Assembly (NCBI GenBank): GCA_035480575.1
Contig: DATIHR010000006.1
Span: forward strand, 83,648-147,647
DNA: 64,000 nt
Reading direction: 5' to 3'
Origin: PMNU01 sp035480575
GTDB lineage: Bacteria; Patescibacteriota; Saccharimonadia; Saccharimonadales; UBA4665
Of the stretch, positions 49,585 to 58,497 are shown one piece after another. Numbering within the stretch: position 1 is the stretch's first letter; the number at the start of each line of letters is the position of its first letter. The notes beneath the pieces are model-generated. The model saw nothing but the letters and a program-made list of their open reading frames with translations, made no database searches and was not told the origin of the DNA. Made by a program: the position numbers and the translations under genes.

Positions 49585-50526
49585 CTAGTTGTCGAAGCGG
49601 ATGTGCTTGGCGTGTTCAAGATTTTGCTCGATGAGGACGCGGTTGATACGTATAAGGTCGGCCACAATGCCAAGGGTATAAGCAGTAAATGCGGCGACCA
49701 TGAGCACGCTGCCGACAATAAGCGATTGTAAATGTCCGCCGCCGTTTCCTTCCAGGAAGAAGTATAGATATCGAGCGAAGGGCACCAGTCCTGCGACGAG
49801 CAGCAGTGTGCCTAAGCTAACGAAAATGACATACGGGCGATACATGATGAATGCGCGTAAAATGGCCACGCCAGATTTAAATACGTGCTCGGCAGATGAC
49901 GCAAACAACCGTGATTCCCGTGTCTTGGCGTTAGTGACAATAGGAATTGATGTAATGGCCAGCTGTTTATTACCCGCCTGGATGAGCGTCTCCATGGCAT
50001 AACTAAACGTCGTGACATTATTAAGGCGCATGGCCGCATCCCGGCTGTAGGCGCGGAAGCCGCTTGGCGCGTCGGGCACGCTTGTGCCTGCCGCGGCATT
50101 GAGTACTTTGGTCCCAAACCGCTGCAATAGCTTTTTAAGCGGCGAAAAATGCTTAATGGTCTGAACTTGTCGGTCGGCAATAACGATATCGGCCTTGCCG
50201 GCCATGATAGGCGCTATAAGGTCGGGTATTTTGTTGCCTGGATATTGGTTGTCGCCATCGGTATGTACGATTATGTCGGCACCTGCCTCTAGGCTTTTCT
50301 CGATAGCATCCTTGAACCCACGCCCTAAGCCCTGCCGCCGCGGATGGCGAACGATGTGCTGTACGCCGTAATGCTTAGCCACTGCTATGGTATTATCGGT
50401 GCTGCCGTCATCGACGATGACGACCTCGATACTGCTAATACCCGGAATTTTCTTTGGTAGTTCCTGCAACACAATAGGCAGCGTTTTTTCTTCGTTTAGG
50501 CACGAACATTGAATAATGAGCTTCAT
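49585..50526 (-). CDS. GT2 glycosyltransferase, DPM1/GtrB-like
   Basis: 313 residues. GT-A domain with CLNEEKTLPIVL, VIVDDGSTDNT, HTDGDNQYPG (DxD-type), then VQTIKHFSPLKKLLQRFG and two C-terminal helices (about 230-260 and 270-295). Fits enzymes that transfer sugar from NDP-sugar to polyprenyl phosphate. Start MKLIIQ (50526) has GGAG at the right distance. A ~20-residue tail follows the last helix. Confidence 0.92.
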   Translation of the reverse strand: MKLIIQCSCLNEEKTLPIVLQELPKKIPGISSIEVVIVDDGSTDNTIAVAKHYGVQHIVRHPRRQGLGRGFKDAIEKSLEAGADIIVHTDGDNQYPGNKIPDLIAPIMAGKADIVIADRQVQTIKHFSPLKKLLQRFGTKVLNAAAGTSVPDAPSGFRAYSRDAAMRLNNVTTFSYAMETLIQAGNKQLAITSIPIVTNAKTRESRLFASSAEHVFKSGVAILRAFIMYRPYVIFVSLGTLLLVAGLVPFARYLYFFLEGNGGGHLQSLIVGSVLMVAAFTAYTLGIVADLIRINRVLIEQNLEHAKHIRFDN

Positions 50527-50545
50527 GGTTTCTCCTCTAGTAGTA

Positions 50546-50574
50546 TTGCCCATGGCTGTATTGTACCCTATCCT
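50546..50574 (+). promoter_or_regulatory. promoter of the pilin gene
   Basis: TTGCCC (50546-50551), 17-nt spacer, TATCCT (50569-50574), then 7 nt to the ATG at 50582. Lies within and just upstream of the divergent GT2 start. Fixes the pilin start. Confidence 0.5.
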
Positions 50575-50581
50575 AATCAGT

Positions 50582-51076
50582 ATGCAGTATGCACGATCCC
50601 GAGAGAGAGGGTTTACTCTAATTGAGCTATTGGCTGTTATTGCCTTGGTAATCGCCTGTACGGGTGCCTCGGCACTTTTTTTAAAACCTAAAGATTATAG
50701 CTCGGAGGCCAATAATGCCAAGCGGTGGACCGATGTGTCGCAAATTGCCCAGGCGCTTAAGGCCTACGGCCGAGATAACGGCAAAATGCCAGACGGTATT
50801 ACCCTTAAGTCGCAAGTTATCGGGAGCGACGAAGCCAACGGTGCGGTTAATTTGTGCTCTGCCCTAGTGCCCAAATACCTAAAGCAAATACCGCTTGACC
50901 CCGGCGGCATACGTATTAACGAGAAGAGCTGCACTGGTAAAGACGCAGACTATGTGGCTGGCTATGCAGTTGCGCGTTATGTAGACGGTAGTGTTGTGGT
51001 AAGTGCGCCCATCGCTGAACACCAAGAACAAATTAGTATTCGTGTTCCTGCCCCCATGCCGAAGCCCACGCAGTAG
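50582..51076 (+). CDS. type IV pilin-like prepilin
   Basis: 164 residues. Short basic leader (QYARSRERG) then the prepilin peptidase site G-FTLIELLAVIAL with Glu5, followed by a hydrophobic N-terminal helix and a globular domain that has two Cys (NLCSALV and KSCTGKD). No other pilus gene lies nearby. Could be a major or minor pilin for twitching or host attachment; the tail PMPKPTQ is Pro rich. Confidence 0.9.
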   Translation: MQYARSRERGFTLIELLAVIALVIACTGASALFLKPKDYSSEANNAKRWTDVSQIAQALKAYGRDNGKMPDGITLKSQVIGSDEANGAVNLCSALVPKYLKQIPLDPGGIRINEKSCTGKDADYVAGYAVARYVDGSVVVSAPIAEHQEQISIRVPAPMPKPTQ

Positions 51077-51085
51077 CGTCCGGGG

Positions 51086-51352
51086 TTATTCCCGTGGTGT
51101 TTCCAGGGTGTTTTTAGCCGATTGCGATATGTCGTTTAAGAACGGTATGTTACCCAGGCCGCTTAGTATCCATAGCAGCATGCCGACAACTATTGTGCCG
51201 CCCAGAAAGACGCCTAGGCCAGTGGCTATGCCCTTTAAGAACGCAAAGCCGACTACCTTCGCCAAATGGGCATGGGTTGATTCGTAAAAAAATTCTATTT
51301 GTTTAGCAAACGCAACGCGCTCGGCGTCGCTCATTTTTTTATGGATATTCAT
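51086..51352 (-). CDS. DUF5665-like small membrane protein
   Basis: 88 residues. An amphipathic N-terminus, then AFLKGIATGLGVFLGGTIVVGMLLWIL, a hydrophobic helix typical of the DUF5665 family, and a short cytoplasmic tail. Role unknown. Lies 9 nt after the convergent pilin gene stop. Confidence 0.75.
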   Translation of the reverse strand: MNIHKKMSDAERVAFAKQIEFFYESTHAHLAKVVGFAFLKGIATGLGVFLGGTIVVGMLLWILSGLGNIPFLNDISQSAKNTLETPRE

Positions 51353-51453
51353 ACAGTAAGTATATACCGGCCAGCGTCTGTACGCGTGAGATTCTTTACT
51401 GCGTGTAATCTGTTATCTGGTTACTATAGACAGTACTGTAAGGAGGCTGAAAT

Positions 51454-51747
51454 ATGGAACGTGCCCCACGTATTACATCGGTATACGAAACAGAACGTGC
51501 CTTGCGGCGCCATCAGCGGATGCGTCGCAAAGCCGAGGAGCGTGCAGCAGAAGCGCGTAAAAAGGCAGTTACTGCTTTGACAGTAATTCGTATGATACTC
51601 AGGCTTGCTATTACGCCAAATCGCGACCTACAAGGCCGTCGTGTACGTCAAAGTATGCGTATTATGCGTGAAGGTCGGCGTGTGGCTGCTGGTGATACAA
51701 GTAGAGTGTTTGCCTTAGGACGCAGTATGCTGGCGTCGCGGCCTTAG
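51454..51747 (+). CDS. small basic hypothetical protein
   Basis: 97 residues, 20 or more Arg, few acidic residues, with a long positively charged helix (RRHQRMRRKAEERAAEAR) and a hydrophobic-basic second half. Perfect Shine-Dalgarno AAGGAGG 8 nt upstream of the ATG, stronger than any other gene here, supports a real, well-translated gene. May bind RNA or DNA. Its stop overlaps the PLD gene by 4 nt. Confidence 0.65.
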   Translation: MERAPRITSVYETERALRRHQRMRRKAEERAAEARKKAVTALTVIRMILRLAITPNRDLQGRRVRQSMRIMREGRRVAAGDTSRVFALGRSMLASRP

Positions 51748-52754
51748 GGTTGTATGAGCGCCTGCATGTAGCTGTGTAGCCGCTCCCACACGGCTTTATC
51801 CGTAGAGTAGAGAGCGATTTCTTGGGTACCAAAAGCAACGCCACGGTAGCTAAAATTATGCGAGCCGGTTAGGCTTGCGTATTGTCCGCTTCGCAGCTTG
51901 GCTATTATAAATTTGGCATGAATGTAGGTCGTGCCAGTATAAGCATTAGGCAGTCGGTAGCGTTGTTGATCAAAAGCCTGACCCCATGCATCAGGCGCAA
52001 CCAGCTGTTCTGGCCGATTAAAATAGCTGACTGCTTCTGTCTCGTGCATTAATTTCGCCAAAGGGCCACTTGGAGTAAACTGCGTCACACAATAGAGTCT
52101 CGTAGCCTGGGCTGCTAATTCACAAGCTCGTTCATAAATAAGCGAATGGCCGGGTCTGCCCCCATCAAATAGTAGAGCGTGTTGGTCGGTCAGCTGAATC
52201 TCGTTGTCTGGTAATGGCGGTGACTTCGTGCCAATGTCCGTAACAATGGCCTCAAGCGTATTGGCGATCTTTGGGTTCTCGCCACGGAACATAAAGTCGT
52301 GTGCGCTAAAACTTTGGTCGACTATATTGATACCGCCAAACGAATAATAGGTGTCGTCTACAATGCTGATTTTTACGTGGCAACGTCCCTTGTGGGGTAA
52401 CAGTCCAATTTTTCCGTAGCAGTAGACGGTAGCACCCAGGCTGCTGAGCTGTTCTATGGTCTCGAATGTACGACGGACCCGTTCACTGCGTGTGGTGCGC
52501 GGGCGTAAGTGGTATGCAGCGCTCAGACGTGTGTAGTTATCGAGCAGAATTGTCACCGCTACACCGCGTTTTACCGCACCCTGGAGTGCTTCAAAGATCG
52601 GCGCAGTACGTTCGCCCCATACAAGTATCATGGCCGCTACAACGACCCGATGCTTGGCGCTTTTTATGGCCTTGAGTAATGCCGTATGGTAGTCGTCTGC
52701 GTCAAGCAGGTGTAGCGCGCTGGTCTGTATAGCTGAAGCCTTTGTCGTTCGCAT
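51744..52754 (-). CDS. phospholipase D-family (cardiolipin synthase-like) protein
   Basis: 336 residues. First HKD motif intact in RCHVKISIVDD (HxKx4D) with a following GGINI. Second is IHAKFIIAK with Lys replacing the Asp, followed by TGSHNFSYRG. Domain order and size fit cardiolipin synthases or PLD-type phosphodiesterases; lipid synthesis from phosphatidylglycerol is plausible. No membrane helix at the N-terminus. Confidence 0.85.
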   Translation of the reverse strand: MRTTKASAIQTSALHLLDADDYHTALLKAIKSAKHRVVVAAMILVWGERTAPIFEALQGAVKRGVAVTILLDNYTRLSAAYHLRPRTTRSERVRRTFETIEQLSSLGATVYCYGKIGLLPHKGRCHVKISIVDDTYYSFGGINIVDQSFSAHDFMFRGENPKIANTLEAIVTDIGTKSPPLPDNEIQLTDQHALLFDGGRPGHSLIYERACELAAQATRLYCVTQFTPSGPLAKLMHETEAVSYFNRPEQLVAPDAWGQAFDQQRYRLPNAYTGTTYIHAKFIIAKLRSGQYASLTGSHNFSYRGVAFGTQEIALYSTDKAVWERLHSYMQALIQP

Positions 52755-52815
52755 ATGCTATGTATAATAGCAGTTTTAAGCTGCATCAAGCCATGGATGC
52801 TAGGACTGTTTTGGG

Positions 52816-53271
52816 CTATTCAACGATGATTGTACCGTTAAAGCCTTTGGGATCGGCAGGGTCGTAGTACTTAAAGCTACCTGCTATTTCGAAAATGTAT
52901 GTGTACGAGTCCCCGGTCGCAAGTTCTTCGGTGCTGTCGAAACCGGGTAAAACGCTTTGATCAGCTGTTAGGCGATGATTACGCGTGTCGTGGTTTGTGA
53001 AGGTGACCTGTTGCCCCTTTTTGACCTTAAGTGTTGTTGGGGTAACGCCGGTGATCTCTAAATTAACATTTCCGACGTTTTCGCTAATGGGTACCGAATT
53101 GTCTGCTTCGGGTTCCGGGCTTTTGTGCATTGTCGCAATGATAAAGCCGATAATAAGCGCTACAACAAGTGCTACACCCAGCAGGATAAGCCATGCCTTG
53201 CGGTTGCTCGGGCCTTTTAGTGAAGTGTTAAACGAGCCCATAACGACTGGTTGGTTTGAGGAGTGTTCCAT
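52816..53271 (-). CDS. membrane-anchored cupredoxin-fold protein
   Basis: 151 residues: N-terminal cytoplasmic tail, one helix (about 27-48, AWLILLGVALVVALIIGFII), then a cupredoxin domain (TLKVKKGQQVTFTNHDTRNHRLTAD). The His ligand of the N-terminal site is in NHRL, but the usual Cys..His..Met loop near the C-terminus reads KYYDPADPKGFNG, so a type I copper site is incomplete. Twelve nt after the FN3-protein stop; probably co-transcribed. Confidence 0.8.
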   Translation of the reverse strand: MEHSSNQPVVMGSFNTSLKGPSNRKAWLILLGVALVVALIIGFIIATMHKSPEPEADNSVPISENVGNVNLEITGVTPTTLKVKKGQQVTFTNHDTRNHRLTADQSVLPGFDSTEELATGDSYTYIFEIAGSFKYYDPADPKGFNGTIIVE

Positions 53272-53283
53272 AAAGCCTATCCT

Positions 53284-54897
53284 TTACTGCGCCCGTTTCT
53301 GCAGGGTTACATCTTTAACAATAGTGACGTCGCCAAGGGTTACGGAAAGCGTCTTAGAGTAGTATTTATTTGCGCGATACGTAAGGTTGTAACGTCCAGG
53401 TTCTAGGTGTTGTAGCGCATAGCGGCCGCGACTGTTGGCTTGTGAAATGTGCTTTGTACTGTCAACGGTGTACGTTACACTTGCGTATCCAATGCGCTTG
53501 TTGTCGGCTTGGTCGCGTACGACACCGCGAATAGTCCGCTTCTTTTTGGGCACAGGGTTGGTTGTGGCGGTTGCTCGATCAGAGGCGTCGCTGCTGTTGC
53601 CTGCCGCATCCTTTGCGATGACATAGTAGGTGTAGGTGGTGTTGGCAGCCAGGTTCGTGTCGCCGAAGCTAGGTGTTTGCGATGAGCCGATGACTTCGCC
53701 CTTGTCGGTTGCGTTTGTAGCGCGATATATATCGTACTTCGTAACGCCGACGTTATCGGTGCTAGCCACCCATGTTAGGTCGATTTGCGTTTGGCTGGCC
53801 GCAGTTGCGGTAAGGCCAGTGGGTTTGGTCGGCTTTTCGGTGTCGTTGAATGGCGGCTGTGGGGTTTTAACACTTACTGCGTTGCTTGCTGCCGATTTAT
53901 TGCCGTTGGCATCAAAGGCTAGGACTTTGTAGCTATATGTCGTGTTAGCCATAAGCCCGCTATCCTTGTAGGTTGTAACGTTGCCAAGATCCGCAAGGGG
54001 TAGGCCATCCCTAAATATGGTGTAGCCTTTTACACCAGTATTATCGGTGCTTGCTTTCCAACTGACGGTAACGGCATTGTAGGCGGTTGCAGTCGCGCTA
54101 AGGCCTGATGGCACCGATGGCGCCTGCTTATCGCCGTTCTCTACGCTGACATTAAAGCTGTCAACGCCGACGTTGCCTGCTGCATCGTATGCTTTGGCGG
54201 TTAGTAGTTGTGTACCGTTCGGAACTTTAGTAGTGTCCCAGCTTACGCCGTAGGGCGAGCTAGTGTCGCTACCTAGTAGCGAGCTGTTAACATAGAATTC
54301 AACTTTGGCAACGCCTACCGTATCGGTTGCGGTTGCGGTCATGTTAACGGTGCCGCTTACCGAGGCATCTGCTGCGGGTGCAGTAATGCGCACTGCTGGT
54401 GCACTGGTATCGCTTGGCACGTTACAGTTATCTCCGTTGCCAGTTGGTGTGCAGCTAAGGTCCGAGGTGAATACAAGACGGTCAATTTTGACGTTCGGTT
54501 TGTTACCTATAAGCTTTATTGAGCGTGAACCCTGCGCTAGTGCAACATCAATGGTAGATGCCGTATTGCCGTTCTGGTGTGCCACCCATACCCAACTATT
54601 TGTAGCGATGCTGCCCCCACCTACGGTGTAACACTTGTTGCCGTCAATCTCGAGCAGGTATGTGTTGTTTGTGGTATCGGGCACATTAATACGGGTCCAC
54701 ACACGGTACGTTGCTGCTGCAGGCAGGCTAACGCTCGTGGTTGCGGTACCGTAATCGGTGCTTGGTGCAGTACATGCGGCCGCACTTGCCTTGCCTTGTA
54801 TTAATACGAATGGCGCAAGCGCAAGCACGCTAATTATTAGCAGTGCAATAGCGCTCCTCAGTCGTCGTGTGGCTGCGGGGAGAAGTCTATAGTTCAC
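53284..54897 (-). CDS. secreted multi-domain protein: CBM-like, Ig, two FN3, CarboxypepD_reg
   Basis: 537 residues. Signal or anchor helix (about 14-36), a carbohydrate-binding-like domain (about 40-150), an Ig-like domain (about 165-255, RITAPAADASVSGTVNMTATATD), two FN3 domains (about 260-345 and 355-445, each with TAYNAVTVSWKAS or TQIDLTWVAS), and a C-terminal carboxypeptidase-regulatory-like domain (IRGVVRDQADNKRIGYASV). Surface attachment or substrate-binding role. First of two genes with the cupredoxin. Confidence 0.85.
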   Translation of the reverse strand: MNYRLLPAATRRLRSAIALLIISVLALAPFVLIQGKASAAACTAPSTDYGTATTSVSLPAAATYRVWTRINVPDTTNNTYLLEIDGNKCYTVGGGSIATNSWVWVAHQNGNTASTIDVALAQGSRSIKLIGNKPNVKIDRLVFTSDLSCTPTGNGDNCNVPSDTSAPAVRITAPAADASVSGTVNMTATATDTVGVAKVEFYVNSSLLGSDTSSPYGVSWDTTKVPNGTQLLTAKAYDAAGNVGVDSFNVSVENGDKQAPSVPSGLSATATAYNAVTVSWKASTDNTGVKGYTIFRDGLPLADLGNVTTYKDSGLMANTTYSYKVLAFDANGNKSAASNAVSVKTPQPPFNDTEKPTKPTGLTATAASQTQIDLTWVASTDNVGVTKYDIYRATNATDKGEVIGSSQTPSFGDTNLAANTTYTYYVIAKDAAGNSSDASDRATATTNPVPKKKRTIRGVVRDQADNKRIGYASVTYTVDSTKHISQANSRGRYALQHLEPGRYNLTYRANKYYSKTLSVTLGDVTIVKDVTLQKRAQ

Positions 54898-55045
54898 GTG
54901 TCATACCCTCTTAGAGATTTTATAGTGTTTATGAATGTATCATCGGCGATTACGGCGTTGCTGTCAACACCTAAACGACTACCATAATCATTTTTTATCT
55001 GTAATTTTGGGTGTACAAAATCGAGCTGTACAATAAGGATCAGTA

Positions 55046-55726
55046 ATGTACCAACGTTCCCTTACCCGTTTATTGCTTACTCCCTCTATATCGAGCGGAC
55101 TAATCGTGTTTGCCGGCTCGGCCGTTGTGCTCGGGTATAGCGGATGGCTCTACATCAGTGATAATCAGATTTTCTATGATTACTTGTTTGGCGCCTACGG
55201 CCTCAAGACATTTGTTTGGCAGAATTCATTAGGCTTTTCGGTATGGACACAGGCTTTTTTGAGCAGCCCCGTTGCCTATTATTTGCTTGTAGGCGGTGTT
55301 GCCGTTGCCGTAGGTGTTGCAGTGTTCACCGTTTTACAGGCGGCTGGCGTATTTGTGCGCGGTACAGCCGAGCTAATTGATCAGGTGGAATATAAGGGTC
55401 CAACACGTGGGAATGCGTTGCGTGAAATTTTGTCGCGCCTAGTGCTGCGCGTCACCAGCCTCATTGGTTGGGCTGTGTACGCAGCTTTTTTTGTCAGCAT
55501 GCTTGTGCCCTTTAGTATCGTGCTCAACCAAACGGGCATTGAGCACTTGCGGAGCGGCACCTGGTATGGCGTATTTGGTTGCCTGGGCGCCTATGTATTG
55601 CTTGCCTTAGGACTACATCTGCACGTTGTATTTATACGGTTGACTGCCCTGCGGCCCCGTTTGTTTGGTGGTGACGATGTTATACAAGAGGCCGAAGCCC
55701 AGAGCGGCCACGGACTTGGCGAGTAG
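55046..55726 (+). CDS. four-helix membrane protein
   Basis: 226 residues, four hydrophobic helices (about 17-38, 72-98, 130-155, 170-200). Loop after helix 2 is charged (ELIDQVEYKGPTRG). No motif recognised. TACAAT lies 11 nt and AGGAT 6-10 nt before the ATG. Convergent with the 55728 gene (1 nt between stops). Confidence 0.65.
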   Translation: MYQRSLTRLLLTPSISSGLIVFAGSAVVLGYSGWLYISDNQIFYDYLFGAYGLKTFVWQNSLGFSVWTQAFLSSPVAYYLLVGGVAVAVGVAVFTVLQAAGVFVRGTAELIDQVEYKGPTRGNALREILSRLVLRVTSLIGWAVYAAFFVSMLVPFSIVLNQTGIEHLRSGTWYGVFGCLGAYVLLALGLHLHVVFIRLTALRPRLFGGDDVIQEAEAQSGHGLGE

Positions 55727-55727
55727 T

Positions 55728-56237
55728 CTACGGCGTTGCCTGTGTCTGCTGTGTCGAAAGATTGACTTTTGAATATTCAATTACTTTGCCAGTTGAGGGG
55801 CGATATAATAGCGCGCGGCCTTCTTGTGCATATATGAGTACTTTATCGCCGTTCTGGGCGTTTTTAAAGAACTCCTGGGCCTTTAATTTGCTTACGTCCT
55901 TTACCGTAGCTACGGTCGGTGTGCCAGCGGGTAGCTCGATATGCTGGCCTATTTGGGCCACAAGCTCAGTCGTTTGTGCTTGTGCCGTCGACTGTCCATT
56001 ACCCTTCAGACCAGCCAGCTGTCGCTTGGTCGTCATATAACCATACAAAAGCGTGCCAATGATGAGCACGGCTATCACTAGCAAGCCTGCTGGCCGCCAG
56101 CGCGTAATCGGGCTTTTTTTTGTTGTTTGAGAATGCCGTTCGGTACGTGTTTGTTGGTCCGCTTCATTCCCGGCTGTTTGGGGTCGTATGCCGTGCGCGC
56201 GTGCGCGTGGATTTCCAATGTCTGATTGTAATTGCAT
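55728..56237 (-). CDS. single-pass membrane protein of a CPR-type family
   Basis: 169 residues. About 50 charged cytoplasmic residues, a helix (about 51-72, LLVIAVLIIGTLLYGYM), then a periplasmic domain ending with NAQNGDKVLIYAQEGRALLYRPSTGKVIEYS. I recall this last segment as recurrent in CPR genomes without known function. No enzyme motif. Confidence 0.65.
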   Translation of the reverse strand: MQLQSDIGNPRARAHGIRPQTAGNEADQQTRTERHSQTTKKSPITRWRPAGLLVIAVLIIGTLLYGYMTTKRQLAGLKGNGQSTAQAQTTELVAQIGQHIELPAGTPTVATVKDVSKLKAQEFFKNAQNGDKVLIYAQEGRALLYRPSTGKVIEYSKVNLSTQQTQATP

Positions 56238-56298
56238 GCAGCCGCCTCCCCTCCAGTTGTTATGATTCAGTGTAACGAGTTTAACGGGCTATGGCAAT

Positions 56299-56697
56299 TT
56301 AGGCGGAGCCAGGAATTTCATTGCGCGTGTAGCCGGCAATGATCTCTTTTACCATGTCGACAACTTCTTTTGGTTCGTGCTCGCTTTTTACGATATACTT
56401 TACGGCTCCCTTGGCGAGAGCAGTCTCTGCATCTTGTTGTCCTGCTAAGTTTGTAAGCATGACAACCGGTACGTGTTTGGTCTGGTCGCTAGCTTTTAGT
56501 TTTTCTAGTGCCTGCAAGCCGTTCATTTTAGGCATCATCACGTCAAGAAGGATGATGGTCGGGTTGACACTTCCGGCTTTGGCGACACCTTCCTCGCCAT
56601 CGGCTGCCATCTCCACCTCGTATTTTTCGAAGGTAAAAATTTTCTGGTACATCCGGCTCATCAGCGGATCGTCTTCTACGATTAAAACTTTAGCCAT
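56299..56697 (-). CDS. stand-alone response regulator
   Basis: 132 residues, receiver only. Acidic pair VEDD, phosphoacceptor Asp52 in ILLDVMMPK, Thr in VMLTN, Lys in YIVKSEH. AGGAG lies upstream of the ATG. The adjacent gene at 56777-58426 encodes a Cache sensor without kinase domain, so the partner kinase is elsewhere. Confidence 0.92.
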   Translation of the reverse strand: MAKVLIVEDDPLMSRMYQKIFTFEKYEVEMAADGEEGVAKAGSVNPTIILLDVMMPKMNGLQALEKLKASDQTKHVPVVMLTNLAGQQDAETALAKGAVKYIVKSEHEPKEVVDMVKEIIAGYTRNEIPGSA

Positions 56698-56776
56698 ACC
56701 TGCTCCTAACTAATTGATTTCTCTGACCTTAATGTTCTCATGGTGTCGTATCCTTTGCCAAGACTGATTATCCTGT

Positions 56777-58426
56777 TTAGTCCAACTGCTTAGATAAATA
56801 TTTTGCCATAAGATAGGCGGGTATGATTGATACTACCAGTAATACTGCAGCCACCACGAAGGTGAGCTCAATAGAACGTCCTGCGGCACGTAGCATTGTC
56901 GATTGGGGTTTGCCCAAGAATGTCATGCCTATTACTAAATTGTCGGCGTCCTTTATGGGTGCGTAGACCCCTAGGAAAGGTCTATTGAGCACTGATAGTT
57001 CGCCTTTATATGTTTTACCTTGGTGTAGTACTGTCTCGGCAACGGCCTTATTTGTTTCTTTAACGCCAACGGCGCGAGTAACGCCATCGGGTAAAACAAA
57101 GCTAGTCGCAGACCGTACGTTAGCGGCATATAGCGCACTATCAAGGCCGGTGGCATGCTTAACGCCGTCTACGAATGCGTTGTCGGCTATCAGTCCGACG
57201 GTAACGGTGCCGACAATTTCTTTGCTGGCGTTGCGCAGTGGGACGACGCTTTTAATGTATAGAAGCGGTGCAATAATATCTTCCTTGGTAGTCGTGCTTG
57301 ACGCCGACTCTCCAATAAGTGCACGGCGTACGAGCGTATCTGATGACAACGAATCCCCCCATCGGTCGGGGTCTTCGGCACGCAACAGCACCTGACCTGT
57401 TTTGGAAGTAATAATAAGTGACGATTGTTTTTTGGTAATCAAGAAGTCGCTTGTAAGCGTAACTAAAGCATTGTGGTCTTTGGCCGTGACGGCTTCGGCG
57501 ATTTCGGGCGTTTGGGCGATTACTTGCGTATTGGCGAGCGTTTCGGCCTTTTTGGCGTCGAGTGCGTAGTTGAGCACCTTAGAGGCGGTATCAAGGTTGC
57601 CGAGCGTCTCGGATTGGATGTTGCGCATTAATAGGTACGTAAAGCTAAGGGTAGTTAGTAAAAATATCGCAAGCGTACTAGCGGTAAACAGTATGAATAA
57701 TTGCGATAAAAAGCGCTCGGTAAGGTAACGCCATACCCAGCGACCCAGTACAATGGTGCCGGCTAGCAAAAATACGTGTTCAGTAATCCATAGCGGGCCA
57801 AAAGACGCTACCAGGTGAGCAACATTAGGGTTCGTACTGCTACGCAATAGTGGCGCGAGCCCGGCAAATTCGCTCGCAAATAACAGACCAAATGCAATGC
57901 CCACTGGTTTGAGGTGTCGCTCTAACCCTGTCGTTGCCCGGCGCCAGTACAAAATGGCAATTGCCAGGGCGCCAAACGGCGGCAGTATTTGGATCATTTT
58001 GAACGGACCCGCTAGGACAACCGCTTTGGCTTTGCTGGTTTTTTTGAGTGGTACGGCTTTGTATTTTTCTTCGAGGAGCTCGTCTTCTATGCTTTGTGAG
58101 ACGGGTATTGGTAGAAGCGGGTCGATAACGAGGCCGTATATAATTGCCCCATAACCGGCAATTTTTAACGTAAGTTCAATAACTGCCGAGGCCGTACCAA
58201 GCACATGCGTGGCTAAGGCTGAATCTTCGATCATTGTCGCATGTACGACAAACGATAAGGCAACCAACAAAAAACCACTCCACTTTGCAAGATCTTTAGC
58301 CTGTTTTTTGTTGGTCCAGGCATCAAAATAGAGCCAAAAGACGGCAAAAAATACGAGTGCAGCCAAAAAGCTCACTATAAAGTGAAAGTTCTGGCCGAAA
58401 AATTGGATTGGCAATGTACCCACCAA
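56777..58426 (-). CDS. multi-helix membrane protein with Cache-type sensor domain
   Basis: 549 residues from a GTG. About seven N-terminal helices, a further helix (about 240-262), then a periplasmic double-Cache-like domain (about 265-510: TLANTQVIAQTPEIAEAV, SLIITSKTGQVLLRAEDP, VPLRNASKEIVGTVTVGLI) and a final helix with a short basic tail. No kinase, HAMP or cyclase domain follows. Could be a co-receptor for another kinase or a signal-dependent transporter or enzyme. Confidence 0.75.
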   Translation of the reverse strand: MVGTLPIQFFGQNFHFIVSFLAALVFFAVFWLYFDAWTNKKQAKDLAKWSGFLLVALSFVVHATMIEDSALATHVLGTASAVIELTLKIAGYGAIIYGLVIDPLLPIPVSQSIEDELLEEKYKAVPLKKTSKAKAVVLAGPFKMIQILPPFGALAIAILYWRRATTGLERHLKPVGIAFGLLFASEFAGLAPLLRSSTNPNVAHLVASFGPLWITEHVFLLAGTIVLGRWVWRYLTERFLSQLFILFTASTLAIFLLTTLSFTYLLMRNIQSETLGNLDTASKVLNYALDAKKAETLANTQVIAQTPEIAEAVTAKDHNALVTLTSDFLITKKQSSLIITSKTGQVLLRAEDPDRWGDSLSSDTLVRRALIGESASSTTTKEDIIAPLLYIKSVVPLRNASKEIVGTVTVGLIADNAFVDGVKHATGLDSALYAANVRSATSFVLPDGVTRAVGVKETNKAVAETVLHQGKTYKGELSVLNRPFLGVYAPIKDADNLVIGMTFLGKPQSTMLRAAGRSIELTFVVAAVLLVVSIIPAYLMAKYLSKQLD

Positions 58427-58497
58427 GCCTGCCTTATTGTTGGTTTAAACTAATACTCGAAATAATTATACGACAAGCATAAGCCGTTTGCATAGCG

